NCBI GenBank assembly: GCA_023266195.1
Contig: JAHFRP010000001.1
Coordinates: 310,001-374,000 of the forward strand
Direction of reading: 5' to 3'
DNA length: 64,000 nucleotides
DNA from: Sulfuricella sp.
Lineage (GTDB): Bacteria > Pseudomonadota > Gammaproteobacteria > Burkholderiales > Sulfuricellaceae
Shown here: positions 53,318-63,227 of the stretch, piece by piece
How the letters are laid out: each line of letters begins with the position of its first letter
How positions within the stretch are numbered: the first letter of the stretch is position 1
Notes under the pieces: model-generated
What the model saw: only the letters and a program-made list of their open reading frames with translations
The model's database searches: none
Told to the model about the DNA's origin: nothing
Program-made: the position numbers and the translations under genes

Positions 53318-54112
53318 ATGCTGCGAGCTCTTAGGCTCTGGCGCAGGAGGCGCATCCTGCAACGCCACGCGCTGCCGGAAAATGCGTGGCGCGCGGCCGT
53401 CGCGGCCCTGCCGCTGCTGCGCGGCCTCTCGGCGGAGGAGCTGGCGCGGCTGCGCGAACTGGCGGTGCTGTTCCTGCACGATAAGGAAGTCGTCGCGGCG
53501 GACGGATATGCGTTGAGCGAAGCGCTGCGCCTGAAGATCGCCGCCCAGGGCTGCCTGCCGATTCTCAATCTCGGCCTGGAGTGGTACGCGGGCTGGGTGG
53601 CGGTGATCGTCTATCCCGACGAGTTCGTGCCGGAGCACGAATACATGGACGAAGCCGGCGTGGTGCATCGCACGCGCGACCCAATGATCGGCGAATCCTG
53701 GCAGCGCGGGCCGGTCATCCTGTCCGGCGCCGACGTGGAGCAGTCCGGCGAGCGCGATGGCGTCAACGTCGTGATCCATGAACTCGCCCACAAGCTGGAT
53801 ATGCTGAACGGCGCGCCGGACGGTTACCCGCCGCTGCACGCGGGCATGGATCGCGCCGCCTGGACGCGGGATTTCACCGCCGCCTACGAGGATTTTTGCG
53901 CCAGGGCCGATTCCAGTGCGGATACGCCGATCGACCCCTACGCGGCGGAAAGTCCGGCGGAATTTTTCGCCGTGATGAGCGAGGCGTTCTTCGAAATTCC
54001 GTATGTATTACAACGGGAATACCCTGCGGTCTACCGCCAGCTCGGCGCGTTTTACCGCCAGGATCCGGCCGTCCGGCAAGTGCCATTTGAATCTTGGCGA
54101 GAATTGGGTTAG
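53318..54112 (+). CDS. mtfA: Zinc-dependent peptidase MtfA
   Basis: 264 residues. MtfA of E. coli is a soluble metallopeptidase that also binds the glucose-phosphotransferase repressor Mlc. The zinc motif HELAH is at 154-158 (VVIHELAHKLD), with the downstream acidic ligand probably in ESPAEFFAVMSEAFFE. The central VILSGADVEQSG and YPDEFVP stretches are typical. AAGAGGA precedes ATG 53318. Whether Mlc exists here is not known. The 3' end contains a promoter for the tRNA-Val gene that follows. Confidence 0.9.
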   Translation: MLRALRLWRRRRILQRHALPENAWRAAVAALPLLRGLSAEELARLRELAVLFLHDKEVVAADGYALSEALRLKIAAQGCLPILNLGLEWYAGWVAVIVYPDEFVPEHEYMDEAGVVHRTRDPMIGESWQRGPVILSGADVEQSGERDGVNVVIHELAHKLDMLNGAPDGYPPLHAGMDRAAWTRDFTAAYEDFCARADSSADTPIDPYAAESPAEFFAVMSEAFFEIPYVLQREYPAVYRQLGAFYRQDPAVRQVPFESWRELG

Positions 54113-54115
54113 AAT
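54087..54115 (+). promoter_or_regulatory. Promoter of tRNA-Val
   Basis: TTGAAT (54087-54092) and TAGAAT (54110-54115), 17 bases apart, lie within the last codons of mtfA. The tRNA begins 12 nt after the -10. Confidence 0.6.
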
Positions 54116-54126
54116 TCGATTTCTTT

Positions 54127-54203
54127 AGGCGCGTAGCTCAGCTGGTTAGAGCATCACCTTGACATGGTGGGGGTCGTTGGTTCGAGTCCAATCGCGCCTA
54201 CCA
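54127..54203 (+). tRNA. tRNA-Val (anticodon GAC)
   Basis: 77 nt. Acceptor AGGCGCG pairs with CGCGCCT (54193-54199), discriminator A and encoded CCA follow. The anticodon loop TTGACAT gives GAC at 54161-54163. D arm AGCTCAGCTGGTTAGAGC and T loop GTTCGAGTCC are standard. Confidence 0.97.
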
Positions 54204-54212
54204 GCTTATCTT

Positions 54213-54241
54213 AAGTGCGGCTTCTTGCCGCACTTTTGTTT
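54213..54241 (+). terminator. Rho-independent terminator after tRNA-Val
   Basis: Stem AAGTGCGGC / GCCGCACTT with a four-to-five base loop and TTTGTTTT tail, 10 nt after the tRNA and just before thrS; it might also act as a thrS leader structure. Confidence 0.8.
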
Positions 54242-54254
54242 TGGTAGGATTCAA

Positions 54255-56171
54255 ATGCCCGTAGTTCGCTTGCCCGATGGTTCCGAGCGTAAGTTCGATC
54301 AGCCGGTGACGGTAGCCGAAGTGGCCGCCGGCATCGGCGCGGGTCTTGCCCGCGCGGCGCTGGCCGGCAAGGTCGATGGCAAGCTGGTGGATACTTCCCA
54401 TGTGATCGAGGCCGACGCCGATCTGGCCATCATCACCGACCGGGATGCCGAAGGGTTGGAAGTGATTCGCCACTCTACTGCGCATCTTCTGGCGCAGGCC
54501 GTCAAATCCCTGTTCCCGGAAGCCCAGGTCACCATCGGGCCGGTGATCGACGACGGCTTTTACTACGATTTTTCCTATAAGCGGCCGTTTACGCCGGAAG
54601 ACTTCCTGGCCATCGAAAAGAAGATGGCGGAACTGGTCAAGGCTGACCTGAAAATCCAGCGCAAGGTACTGCCGCGCTCCGAGGCGATCACGTTCTTCAA
54701 GAATCTGGGCGAGCACTACAAGGCGCAGATCATCGAATCCATTCCCAGCGACGAAGACGTGTCGCTGTATGAGCAGGGCGGTTTCACCGACTTGTGCCGC
54801 GGCCCGCATGTGCCGTCAACGGCCAAGCTCAAGGTGTTCAAGCTGATGAAGGTGGCCGGCGCCTACTGGCGCGGCGACTCGAAGAACGAAATGCTGACGC
54901 GGGTGTACGGCACCGCCTGGGCGAAGAAGGAAGATCAGGAAGCCTACCTGCACCGCCTGGAAGAGGCGGAAAAGCGCGACCACCGCAAGATCGGCAAGCT
55001 GCTGGACCTGTTCCATACCCAGGAAGAGGCGCCGGGCATGGTGTTCTGGCACCCCAACGGCTGGACGCTGTACCAGGCGGTCGAGCAGTACATGCGTGGC
55101 GTGTTCCGCGACAACGGCTATCACGAAATCCGCACGCCGCAGGTGGTGGACCGCACGTTGTGGGAGAAATCGGGCCACTGGGACAAGTTCCAGGCGATGA
55201 TGTTCACCACGCACTCGGAAAACCGCGACTACGCGGTCAAGCCGATGAATTGCCCGTGCCATATCCAGGTGTTCAATCAGGGTCTGAAGAGCTACCGCGA
55301 CCTGCCGCTACGCCTGGCCGAATTCGGTTCGTGCCATCGCAACGAGCCGTCCGGTACGCTCGCCGGCATCATGCGGGTGCGCAATTTCACCCAGGACGAC
55401 GCCCATATTTTCTGCACCGAAGCGCAGATCCAGGACGAGGTGGCGACGTTCATCGACCTCCTGCAAAAGGTCTATGCTGAATTCGGCTTCACCGACATCG
55501 TGGTCAAGCTGTCCACCCGGCCGGAGCAGCGCGTCGGCTCGGACGAGGTGTGGGATAAGGCCGAAGCCGCGCTGGAAACCGCGCTGAAGCGCAAGGGCCT
55601 GGAATTCGACTTGCAGCCGGGCGAGGGCGCGTTCTACGGGCCGAAGATCGAGTTTTCGCTGCGCGACTGTCTCAACCGTGTCTGGCAGTGCGGCACCATC
55701 CAGGTCGATTTCTCCATGCCCGGCCGGCTGGACGCCACCTACATCGCCGAGGACAGCTCCAGGCAGACGCCGGTGATGCTGCATCGCGCCATTCTCGGCT
55801 CGCTGGAGCGCTTCATCGGCATTCTGATCGAGCACCATGCCGGCGCCTTCCCGATGTGGCTGGCGCCGCGGCAGATGGTGGTGATGAACATCACCGATGC
55901 GCAGGCGGATTACGCGCGCACGGTGGTGGCCGAACTCAGGAAAAACGGCCTGCGCGCCGATGCGGACTTGAGAAATGAGAAAATAACCTATAAAATTCGG
56001 GAACATAGTTTACAGAGGCTGCCCTACCTGCTGATCGTGGGGGATAAAGAGGTGGCTTCCGGGCAAGTTGCCGTGCGTACCCGAAAGGGCGAAGATCTAG
56101 GCCAGATGCCGCTCGCAGCATTGATCGAGCGTTTTCGGGCCGAGGTCGCCGACAGGGTCGTCGCGGCTTAA
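54255..56171 (+). CDS. thrS: Threonyl-tRNA synthetase
   Basis: 638 residues. TGS domain at 1-60, editing domain at about 65-225 with [16 protein letters not shown] and [15 protein letters not shown], and a class II catalytic core with motif 2 [20 protein letters not shown] and motif 3 [16 protein letters not shown]. The zinc residues ([11 protein letters not shown]) are present. A C-terminal anticodon-binding domain ends the protein. ATG 54255 is chosen over an in-frame codon inside the tRNA gene. It heads the thrS-infC-rpmI-rplT-pheST-ihfA cluster. Confidence 0.96.
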   Translation: MPVVRLPDGSERKFDQPVTVAEVAAGIGAGLARAALAGKVDGKLVDTSHVIEADADLAIITDRDAEGLEVIRHSTAHLLAQAVKSLFPEAQVTIGPVIDDGFYYDFSYKRPFTPEDFLAIEKKMAELVKADLKIQRKVLPRSEAITFFKNLGEHYKAQIIESIPSDEDVSLYEQGGFTDLCRGPHVPSTAKLKVFKLMKVAGAYWRGDSKNEMLTRVYGTAWAKKEDQEAYLHRLEEAEKRDHRKIGKLLDLFHTQEEAPGMVFWHPNGWTLYQAVEQYMRGVFRDNGYHEIRTPQVVDRTLWEKSGHWDKFQAMMFTTHSENRDYAVKPMNCPCHIQVFNQGLKSYRDLPLRLAEFGSCHRNEPSGTLAGIMRVRNFTQDDAHIFCTEAQIQDEVATFIDLLQKVYAEFGFTDIVVKLSTRPEQRVGSDEVWDKAEAALETALKRKGLEFDLQPGEGAFYGPKIEFSLRDCLNRVWQCGTIQVDFSMPGRLDATYIAEDSSRQTPVMLHRAILGSLERFIGILIEHHAGAFPMWLAPRQMVVMNITDAQADYARTVVAELRKNGLRADADLRNEKITYKIREHSLQRLPYLLIVGDKEVASGQVAVRTRKGEDLGQMPLAALIERFRAEVADRVVAA

Positions 56172-56195
56172 TTTTTTTGATTTGGAGGTTTTGCT

Positions 56196-56714
56196 ATCGC
56201 TCAGGATAAGGAGTCACGGATCAACGGCGAGATCAACGCGCCGGAAATCCGTTTGGTCGGTTTGGAAGGCGAGCCGCTGGGGATCGTGAATTTGGCGACC
56301 GCCATGCGCATGGCGGAAGAGGCCGAAGTCGATCTGGTCGAGATCGCCCCGCAGGCCCAGCCGCCGGTGTGCCGCTTGATGGATTACGGCAAGTTCAAGT
56401 ACCGTGAAAGCAAGAAGCAGCACGAAGCCAAACTGAAGCAGAAGCAGATACAGGTCAAGGAAGTGAAGTTTCGTCCGGGTACGGACGAAGGCGACTATCT
56501 GATCAAGCTGCGCAACCTGATCCGTTTCCTGGACGAGGGCGACAAGGCCAAGATCACGCTGCGCTTCCGCGGCCGCGAGATGGCGCACCAGGAAATCGGC
56601 TTGCGGCTGCTCAAGCGCGTCGAAGCCGATCTGGTCGAACATGGCACGGTCGAACAGTTTCCCAAGATGGAAGGCCGTCAGATGGTGATGGTGCTTTCGC
56701 CGAAGAAGAAGTAG
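56196..56714 (+). CDS. infC: Translation initiation factor IF-3 (AUC start)
   Basis: 172 residues when read from ATC 56196. IF-3 binds the 30S subunit and checks the start codon. The protein begins [20 protein letters not shown], the normal IF-3 N-terminus, and no ATG, GTG or TTG in frame precedes the conserved region; GGAGG at 56184-56188 lies 7 nt before the ATC. infC genes are known for rare AUU/AUC/AUA starts that let IF-3 limit its own synthesis. The N-domain, linker ([20 protein letters not shown]) and C-domain are complete. The first standard start in frame (56253) would delete part of the N-domain. Confidence 0.93.
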   Translation: MAQDKESRINGEINAPEIRLVGLEGEPLGIVNLATAMRMAEEAEVDLVEIAPQAQPPVCRLMDYGKFKYRESKKQHEAKLKQKQIQVKEVKFRPGTDEGDYLIKLRNLIRFLDEGDKAKITLRFRGREMAHQEIGLRLLKRVEADLVEHGTVEQFPKMEGRQMVMVLSPKKK

Positions 56715-56822
56715 GAATTCGGCAACCGGCATCAGCCGGTCGCCAAATACAAGTGATATCGAGGCTGTCAAGTTTTCCCATCGGGAAACGCCCGACGTCA
56801 TGTTAAAACTAAAGGAGTTGTT

Positions 56823-57020
56823 ATGCCTAAGATGAAAACCAAGAGCGGCGCCAAAAAGCGCTTCAAGTCTCTGGGCGGTGGCGGCATCAAGCGCAGCCAT
56901 TCCCACCTGCGTCACATCCTGACCAAGAAGACCACCAAGCGCAAGCGTCAGCTGCGTGGTACCGAGATGGTTTGCGCGAGCGACATGAAGTCGGTTCGTG
57001 CCATGATGCCCTACGCCTAA
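56823..57020 (+). CDS. rpmI: 50S ribosomal protein L35
   Basis: 65 residues, very basic, beginning [20 protein letters not shown], the family signature. AAAGGAG precedes ATG 56823. The 108-nt stretch before it contains a small hairpin (ACCGGC-ATCA-GCCGGT near 56723) and is where, in E. coli, L20 binds to repress this operon; similar control is possible but not demonstrated by sequence. Confidence 0.96.
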   Translation: MPKMKTKSGAKKRFKSLGGGGIKRSHSHLRHILTKKTTKRKRQLRGTEMVCASDMKSVRAMMPYA

Positions 57021-57033
57021 AGGAGACTGAAAA

Positions 57034-57393
57034 ATGCCAAGAGTTAAACGTGGTGTAACGGCGCGCGCGCGCCACAAGAAGGTTCTCGAACAGGCCAAGG
57101 GCTTCCGCGGCCGCCGCAAGAACGTCTACCGCATCGCCAAACAGGCGGTGATGAAAGCCGGCCAGTACGCCTACCGCGACCGCCGCCAGAAGAAGCGCCA
57201 GTTCCGCGCCCTGTGGATCGTCCGTATCAACGCGGCCGCCCGTGAGCTGGGCCTGACCTACAGCGTGTTCATGAACGGCATGAAAAAAGCCGCGATCGAA
57301 GTGGACCGCAAGGTGCTCGCCGATCTGGCTGTGTTCGACAAGCCCGCTTTTGCCCACATCGTGGAGCAGGTGAAAGCCCGCCTCGCAGCCTAA
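57034..57393 (+). CDS. rplT: 50S ribosomal protein L20
   Basis: 119 residues, highly basic. [20 protein letters not shown] and [14 protein letters not shown] are diagnostic, and the C-terminal RNA-binding half is intact. AAAGGAGAC lies before the ATG, 13 nt after rpmI. L20 is an early assembly protein and the likely autoregulator of this operon. Its TAA stop is the outermost part of a long palindrome. Confidence 0.96.
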   Translation: MPRVKRGVTARARHKKVLEQAKGFRGRRKNVYRIAKQAVMKAGQYAYRDRRQKKRQFRALWIVRINAAARELGLTYSVFMNGMKKAAIEVDRKVLADLAVFDKPAFAHIVEQVKARLAA

Positions 57394-57535
57394 AGCTGTT
57401 TAAAAATTACTGCGCGGCCGCGATGCGGGGTCGGGCGGTGCTCGGAATCCTCATGTACTTCATGTACATTCCGGTTCCTCCGCTCCGGCCTCCCCCACCT
57501 CACAGCCGCTCGCTACATTTTTAAAACAGCTTCTA
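57391..57535. repeat. Long imperfect palindrome between rplT and pheS
   Basis: Outer arms TAAAGCTGTTTAAAAATTAC (57391-57410) and CTACATTTTTAAAACAGCTT (57513-57532) pair, and the centre has CATGTAC/ATGTACATTCC. The first three bases are the rplT stop. Confidence 0.7.
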
Positions 57536-57549
57536 AGCAGCGCTAAAGA

Positions 57550-58588
<1,039 letters not shown>

Positions 58589-58594
58589 CATACC

Positions 58595-60955
58595 ATGAAG
58601 TTTTCCGAAAACTGGCTGCGCCAATTCGCAAACCCCGCCCTGGATAGCGCTGCGCTGGGCCATCTGCTGACCATGGCGGGCCTCGAAGTCGAGGCGCGGG
58701 AGGCGGTGGCCCCGGCTTTCAGCCAGGTCGTCGTCGCGCAGATTCTCAGCGCGGAGAAGCATCCCGATGCCGACCGTCTGCAAGTGTTGCGCGTGGACGT
58801 CGGCCAGGCCGAGCCGCTGCAAATCGTTTGCGGCGCGGCCAACGCGCGGGCCGGACTGAAGTCCGTCTGCGCGCTGGTGGGCGCCGCATTGCCGGGCTTC
58901 GGCATCAAGCGCGCCAAGGTTCGCGGCGTGGAATCCTTCGGCATGATGTGTTCCGAAAAGGAACTGGGCCTGGCGACCGAGAGCGAAGGCATTCTCGAAT
59001 TGCCCGACTCCGCCCCGGTTGGCCAGGATGTCCGCGAGTATTTCGATCTCGACGACCAGTTGTTCGAACTCAAGCTCACGCCCAATCGCAGCGATTGCCT
59101 GAGCGTGGCCGGCATCGCCCGCGACGTGGCGGCGCTGACCGGTGCTGCGCTGAACCTGCCGCAAATCAGCCCGGTCGCGGCATCCAGCCCGCAAAGAAAG
59201 AATGTGCGCGTGGACGCGCCTGAAGCGTGCCCACGCTATTGCGGGCGCGTGATCGACGGCGTGAACGCGCGGGCCGCCACGCCCGACTGGATGAAGCGGC
59301 GCCTGGAGCGCAGCGGGGTCCGGCCGATCAGTGCCGTGGTGGACATTACCAACTATGTGCTGCTGGAAATGGGGCAGCCGCTGCATGCCTTCGATCTGGC
59401 CAAACTGAGCGGCGACGTGCAGGTGCGCTTTGCCCGCAAGGACGAAAGCATCGTCTTGCTGAACGAGCAGACCGTGGCGTTGCAGGACGACATGCTGGTG
59501 ATCGCCGACGATGGCGGCGCCATCGCTCTGGCCGGCATCATGGGCGGCGCCGGTTCGGCGGTGTCGGACGGCACCACGGACATCTTCCTGGAAAGCGCGT
59601 TTTTCAGCCCCGGCACGATTGCCGGCAGGGGGCGCCGGTTGGGTCTTTCCACCGACTCTTCGTACCGCTTCGAGCGCGGCGTCGATTTCGCGGCGACGCG
59701 GATGTGCCTGGAACGCGCCACGCGTCTGGTTATCGATATTTGCGGCGGCAGCGCCGGCGAAATCAGCGAAGTGCAGGGCGAACTGCCGCAGCGCGCGCCG
59801 ATCGGCCTGCGCGTGGCCCGTGTCGGCCAGGTGCTCGGAATCGAGCTGACCGCGGCGCAGATCGCGGCTTTGCTTACCCGCCTGCGGTTCGAATTTGGCG
59901 AAAATGACGGCGAGTTCCGTGTGACGCCGCCGAGCTACCGCTTCGATCTGGCGATCGAGGCCGACCTGATCGAGGAAGTGGCGCGGCTGCACGGCTACGA
60001 CGACATCCCCGCGCTGGCGCCGAGCGGCCGCCTCGAGATGCTGCCCCGGCCCGAAGCGGTGCGCGGGAGAGATGCCGTGCGTGCGATCCTGGCCGCGCGA
60101 GATTACCAGGAAGTGATCAATTACAGCTTCGTCGATGCCGCATGGGAACGCGATCTGGCCGGCAACGACAGCCCCCTGCCGCTGAGAAATCCGATTTCCG
60201 CCCAGATGAGCGTGATGCGCTCGACCCTGTTCGGCGGCCTGATCGACAATTTGCGCTTCAACCTGAATCGCAAGCAGGAACGCGTGCGCCTGTTCGAAAC
60301 CGGGCGCTGCTTCCCGGATGCGGCGGGCGATCTAGAGCATCAGCCGGAAAAAATGGCCGCATTGTGCTACGGCGCGGCGGCTCCGGAGCAATGGGGCGAG
60401 CCGGCGCGCCCGGTGGATTTCTATGACGCCAAGGCGGACGTGGAAGCGCTGCTGTGGCCCGCCGTTCCCCGTTTCGAGGCCGCCCCGCATCCCGCCTTGC
60501 ACCCCGGCCAGAGCGCCAAGGTCTTGCTGGACGGCGAATGCGTCGGCTGGATCGGCACGCTGCATCCGAAGTGGCGCCAGGGCTACGAGTTGCCGGGCGC
60601 GCCGGTGCTGTTCGAGCTGGACATGGCCGCGCTGCTGCGCGGCAGGGTGCCGGCATTTTCCGGGATATCCAAGTTCCCGCTGGTCCGCCGCGACATTGCC
60701 GTCGTCGTGGACGAGAGTGTCAACGTAGAAGCGCTGCTCGACGCCATGCGCGAGAATTTGCCCGAGGTCGTGATCGAGCTGGCGCCGTTCGACGTGTACC
60801 GCGGCAAAGGCATTGATTCAGGTAAAAAAAGCCTTGCATTCCGGGTGTTGTTGCAAGATACTCGCCAGACTCTGACCGATGAAACCGTGGAAGCGATAAC
60901 CACACAGCTCGCTGAAATACTAACTGCCCGCTTTGACGCGAAGTTACGTAATTGA
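58595..60955 (+). CDS. pheT: Phenylalanyl-tRNA synthetase beta subunit
   Basis: 786 residues. Domains in order: N-terminal EMAP/OB tRNA-binding fold (about 40-150), B3/B4 editing domain at 200-400 (VVDITNYVLLEMGQPLHAFD), B5 domain, an inactive synthetase-like core and a C-terminal ferredoxin-fold anticodon-binding domain (KFPLVRRDIAVVVDE). All expected parts are present. The gene follows pheS at once and precedes ihfA by 9 nt, the normal pheST-ihfA arrangement. Confidence 0.96.
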   Translation: MKFSENWLRQFANPALDSAALGHLLTMAGLEVEAREAVAPAFSQVVVAQILSAEKHPDADRLQVLRVDVGQAEPLQIVCGAANARAGLKSVCALVGAALPGFGIKRAKVRGVESFGMMCSEKELGLATESEGILELPDSAPVGQDVREYFDLDDQLFELKLTPNRSDCLSVAGIARDVAALTGAALNLPQISPVAASSPQRKNVRVDAPEACPRYCGRVIDGVNARAATPDWMKRRLERSGVRPISAVVDITNYVLLEMGQPLHAFDLAKLSGDVQVRFARKDESIVLLNEQTVALQDDMLVIADDGGAIALAGIMGGAGSAVSDGTTDIFLESAFFSPGTIAGRGRRLGLSTDSSYRFERGVDFAATRMCLERATRLVIDICGGSAGEISEVQGELPQRAPIGLRVARVGQVLGIELTAAQIAALLTRLRFEFGENDGEFRVTPPSYRFDLAIEADLIEEVARLHGYDDIPALAPSGRLEMLPRPEAVRGRDAVRAILAARDYQEVINYSFVDAAWERDLAGNDSPLPLRNPISAQMSVMRSTLFGGLIDNLRFNLNRKQERVRLFETGRCFPDAAGDLEHQPEKMAALCYGAAAPEQWGEPARPVDFYDAKADVEALLWPAVPRFEAAPHPALHPGQSAKVLLDGECVGWIGTLHPKWRQGYELPGAPVLFELDMAALLRGRVPAFSGISKFPLVRRDIAVVVDESVNVEALLDAMRENLPEVVIELAPFDVYRGKGIDSGKKSLAFRVLLQDTRQTLTDETVEAITTQLAEILTARFDAKLRN

Positions 60956-60964
60956 GGATCAAAG

Positions 60965-61291
60965 ATGACATTAACAAAAGCTGAACTTGCGGACATGCTG
61001 TTCGAACAAGTCGGGTTGAACAAACGAGAAGCCAAGGACATGGTCGAATCCTTTTTCGAGGAGATTCGGTTGTCGCTGGAAAATGGGGAAGGCGTGAAAC
61101 TGTCCGGTTTCGGCAATTTCGAGCTGCGCGACAAGCCGGAACGCCCCGGCCGCAACCCGAAGACCGGGGAAGAAATTCCGATCACCGCGCGCCGCGTGGT
61201 GACTTTTCATGCCAGCCAGAAGCTGAAGGCACTGGTGGACAATTCCTATGCCGCAGAGGCCGACAGTGGCGGAAACCGCAAACAAGCCTGA
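60965..61291 (+). CDS. ihfA: Integration host factor subunit alpha
   Basis: 108 residues, HU/IHF family. [20 protein letters not shown] and [20 protein letters not shown] with the arm [17 protein letters not shown] are diagnostic of the alpha subunit. It partners IhfB (16653). GAGGATCAAAG lies before ATG 60965. It overlaps the start of the MerR-type gene. The C-terminus ([14 protein letters not shown]) is slightly extended compared with E. coli. Confidence 0.96.
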   Translation: MTLTKAELADMLFEQVGLNKREAKDMVESFFEEIRLSLENGEGVKLSGFGNFELRDKPERPGRNPKTGEEIPITARRVVTFHASQKLKALVDNSYAAEADSGGNRKQA

Positions 61292-61649
61292 TTTGCCGCC
61301 GATTCCGGCGAAACGCTATTTCACCATCGGCGAGGTGAGCGAGTTGTGCGGGGTGAAGCCGCACGTGCTGCGCTATTGGGAGCAGGAATTCACCCAGCTC
61401 AAGCCGGTGAAACGGCGCGGCAACCGCCGCTATTACCAGCACCACGAAGTGCTGCTGGTGCGGCGCATCCGCGAGCTGCTGTATGAGCAGGGATTCACCA
61501 TCAGCGGGGCGCGCCACCGCCTGGAAGAAGGCGGCGAGCGGGAGGCGCAGCCGGCGGCCGCGCACTCCGCGGCGCATGCCGATAGCGGCGCGAACCTGGC
61601 GTTGCTGCGGCATGAAATCCAGAGCGTGCTGGAAATGCTGCGCGTCTAG
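61266..61649 (+). CDS. MerR-family transcriptional regulator
   Basis: 127 residues from GTG 61266, which has AGAGG 8 nt upstream; ATG 61248 in the same frame would add six residues and is possible. The winged-helix start is [20 protein letters not shown], followed by [20 protein letters not shown] and [20 protein letters not shown]. This short MerR type after ihfA is conserved in many proteobacteria; its target and effector are not known. There are no cysteines in the C-terminal part, so metal sensing is unlikely. It overlaps ihfA. Confidence 0.88.
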   Translation: MAETANKPDLPPIPAKRYFTIGEVSELCGVKPHVLRYWEQEFTQLKPVKRRGNRRYYQHHEVLLVRRIRELLYEQGFTISGARHRLEEGGEREAQPAAAHSAAHADSGANLALLRHEIQSVLEMLRV

Positions 61650-61669
61650 CCGATCTCCAAGGTTTCGGC

Positions 61670-61675
61670 TATAAT
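61670..61675 (+). promoter_or_regulatory. -10 element of tRNA-Pro
   Basis: A perfect TATAAT ends 9 nt before the tRNA. No recognisable -35 was found at 16-18 bp. Confidence 0.5.
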
Positions 61676-61684
61676 GTTTTCCTT

Positions 61685-61761
<77 letters not shown>

Positions 61762-61830
61762 TATTTTCAACTGAAGCGTGGCGATATGCCGCGCTTCAAG
61801 ACTTCCACTGGCCAACCGTAAATTTCAACG

Positions 61831-62574
61831 ATGCGGATTCTGTTGAGTAACGATGACGGTTATTTCGCCCCCGGTCTGGCCTGCCTTGCCGAAACGCTTT
61901 CCTCTCTCGCCGATATCACCGTAGTTGCGCCCGAGCGCGACCGCAGCGGCGCCAGCAATTCGCTCACCCTCGACCGGCCGCTATTGCTGCGCCAAGCCCT
62001 CAACGGTTTCTACTACGTCAACGGCACGCCGACCGACTGCGTGCATCTGGCCGTCACCGGCATGCTGGGCGAACTGCCGGACATGGTGATTTCCGGCATC
62101 AATCTCGGCGCCAACATGGGCGACGATACGGTTTATTCCGGTACGGTGGCGGCGGCGACCGAGGGCTTCCTGCTCGGCATCCCCTCCATCGCGGTCTCGC
62201 TGGCGGGTAAGGCGGGCGGCAATTTTTCCACCGCCGCGCGGGTCGTCGCCGGGATCGTCCGGCATCATCAGGCCCGCCCTTTCGCCCAGCCGATGCTGCT
62301 CAACGTCAATGTGCCCGACATGCCCTACGATCAATTGCAAGGACGGGAAATCACCCGCCTCGGCAAGCGCCACAAGGCCGAGCCGGTGGTGAAGACGGTC
62401 AATCCGCGCGGCGAAACGGTGTACTGGGTGGGCGCGGCCGGGGCGGCGCAGGACGCCGGCGCCGGCACCGATTTCGGCGCCGTGGCGCGCGGCGTCGTTT
62501 CGGTCACGCCGCTCCAGATCGATTTGACCCATTACGGCCAGATGGACGCGATCAAACAGTGGTTGCCGCAATGA
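61831..62574 (+). CDS. surE: 5'/3'-nucleotidase SurE
   Basis: 247 residues. SurE dephosphorylates nucleoside monophosphates and is a survival protein in stationary phase. Metal site [14 protein letters not shown] and the segment [20 protein letters not shown] at the N-terminus, [10 protein letters not shown], and [20 protein letters not shown] are intact. Its stop overlaps the start of pcm (ATGA), the usual surE-pcm-nlpD-rpoS order. Confidence 0.96.
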   Translation: MRILLSNDDGYFAPGLACLAETLSSLADITVVAPERDRSGASNSLTLDRPLLLRQALNGFYYVNGTPTDCVHLAVTGMLGELPDMVISGINLGANMGDDTVYSGTVAAATEGFLLGIPSIAVSLAGKAGGNFSTAARVVAGIVRHHQARPFAQPMLLNVNVPDMPYDQLQGREITRLGKRHKAEPVVKTVNPRGETVYWVGAAGAAQDAGAGTDFGAVARGVVSVTPLQIDLTHYGQMDAIKQWLPQ

Positions 62575-63227
62575 GCGCAAAACTCAGCGGCATCGGGATG
62601 ACTTCCCAGCGCACCCGCGCGCGCCTGGTGGAGCGCTTGCGCAGCCAGGGCATCAAGGACGAGGTGGTGCTCGAAACCATGGGCGCGATTCCGCGCCATA
62701 TTTTCGTCGACGAGGCTCTGGCGAGCCGGGCCTATGAAGACTGCTCCCTGCCGATCGGCTTCGGCCAGACCATTTCCAACCCCCATACCGTCGCCCGCAT
62801 GAGCGAGCTGCTGCGCGGCGGCGGCAGCCTGGGGAAAGTGCTGGAAATCGGCACCGGCTGCGGCTACCAGACCGCCGTGCTGGCGCGCCTGGCGCGGGAA
62901 GTGTACTCGGTCGAGCGCATCGCGCCGCTGCTGGCCAAGGCGCGCGGCCACCTGCGCGAATTGCGCGCGGCCAACGTCAAGGTCAAGCATGCCGACGGCT
63001 CGCTCGGGCTGAAGGAACTCGGCCCGTTCGACGGCATCATCATGACCGCGGCCGCCACCCACGTGCCGGAGGCGCTGCTGCCGCAGCTGGCGGTGGGCGG
63101 GCGGATGGTGTTTCCGATTGGAACCGGCGAGCAGCGGCTTTGTCTGATCGAACATACGGCGCAGGAATACCGGCAGACGACGCTCGAAGCGGTGAAATTC
63201 GTGCCGTTGCTGCCGGGGTTGGCGTGA
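62571..63227 (+). CDS. pcm: Protein-L-isoaspartate O-methyltransferase
   Basis: 218 residues. It methylates isoaspartyl residues so that damaged proteins can be repaired. Motifs [33 protein letters not shown] and the SAM loop [16 protein letters not shown] are intact. ATG 62571 overlaps the surE stop by 4 nt and is preferred to an in-frame start 12 nt upstream. Its TGA overlaps the GTG of nlpD. Confidence 0.95.
   Translation: MSAKLSGIGMTSQRTRARLVERLRSQGIKDEVVLETMGAIPRHIFVDEALASRAYEDCSLPIGFGQTISNPHTVARMSELLRGGGSLGKVLEIGTGCGYQTAVLARLAREVYSVERIAPLLAKARGHLRELRAANVKVKHADGSLGLKELGPFDGIIMTAAATHVPEALLPQLAVGGRMVFPIGTGEQRLCLIEHTAQEYRQTTLEAVKFVPLLPGLA

Noticed and set aside
57452-57520. Possible 23-codon leader peptide (MYFMYIPVPPLRPPPP...) before pheS as an attenuator like pheM
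   Set aside because: It has only two Phe codons after the start region, no Shine-Dalgarno, and lies at the centre of a palindromic repeat, so a pheM-type attenuation peptide is not supported.
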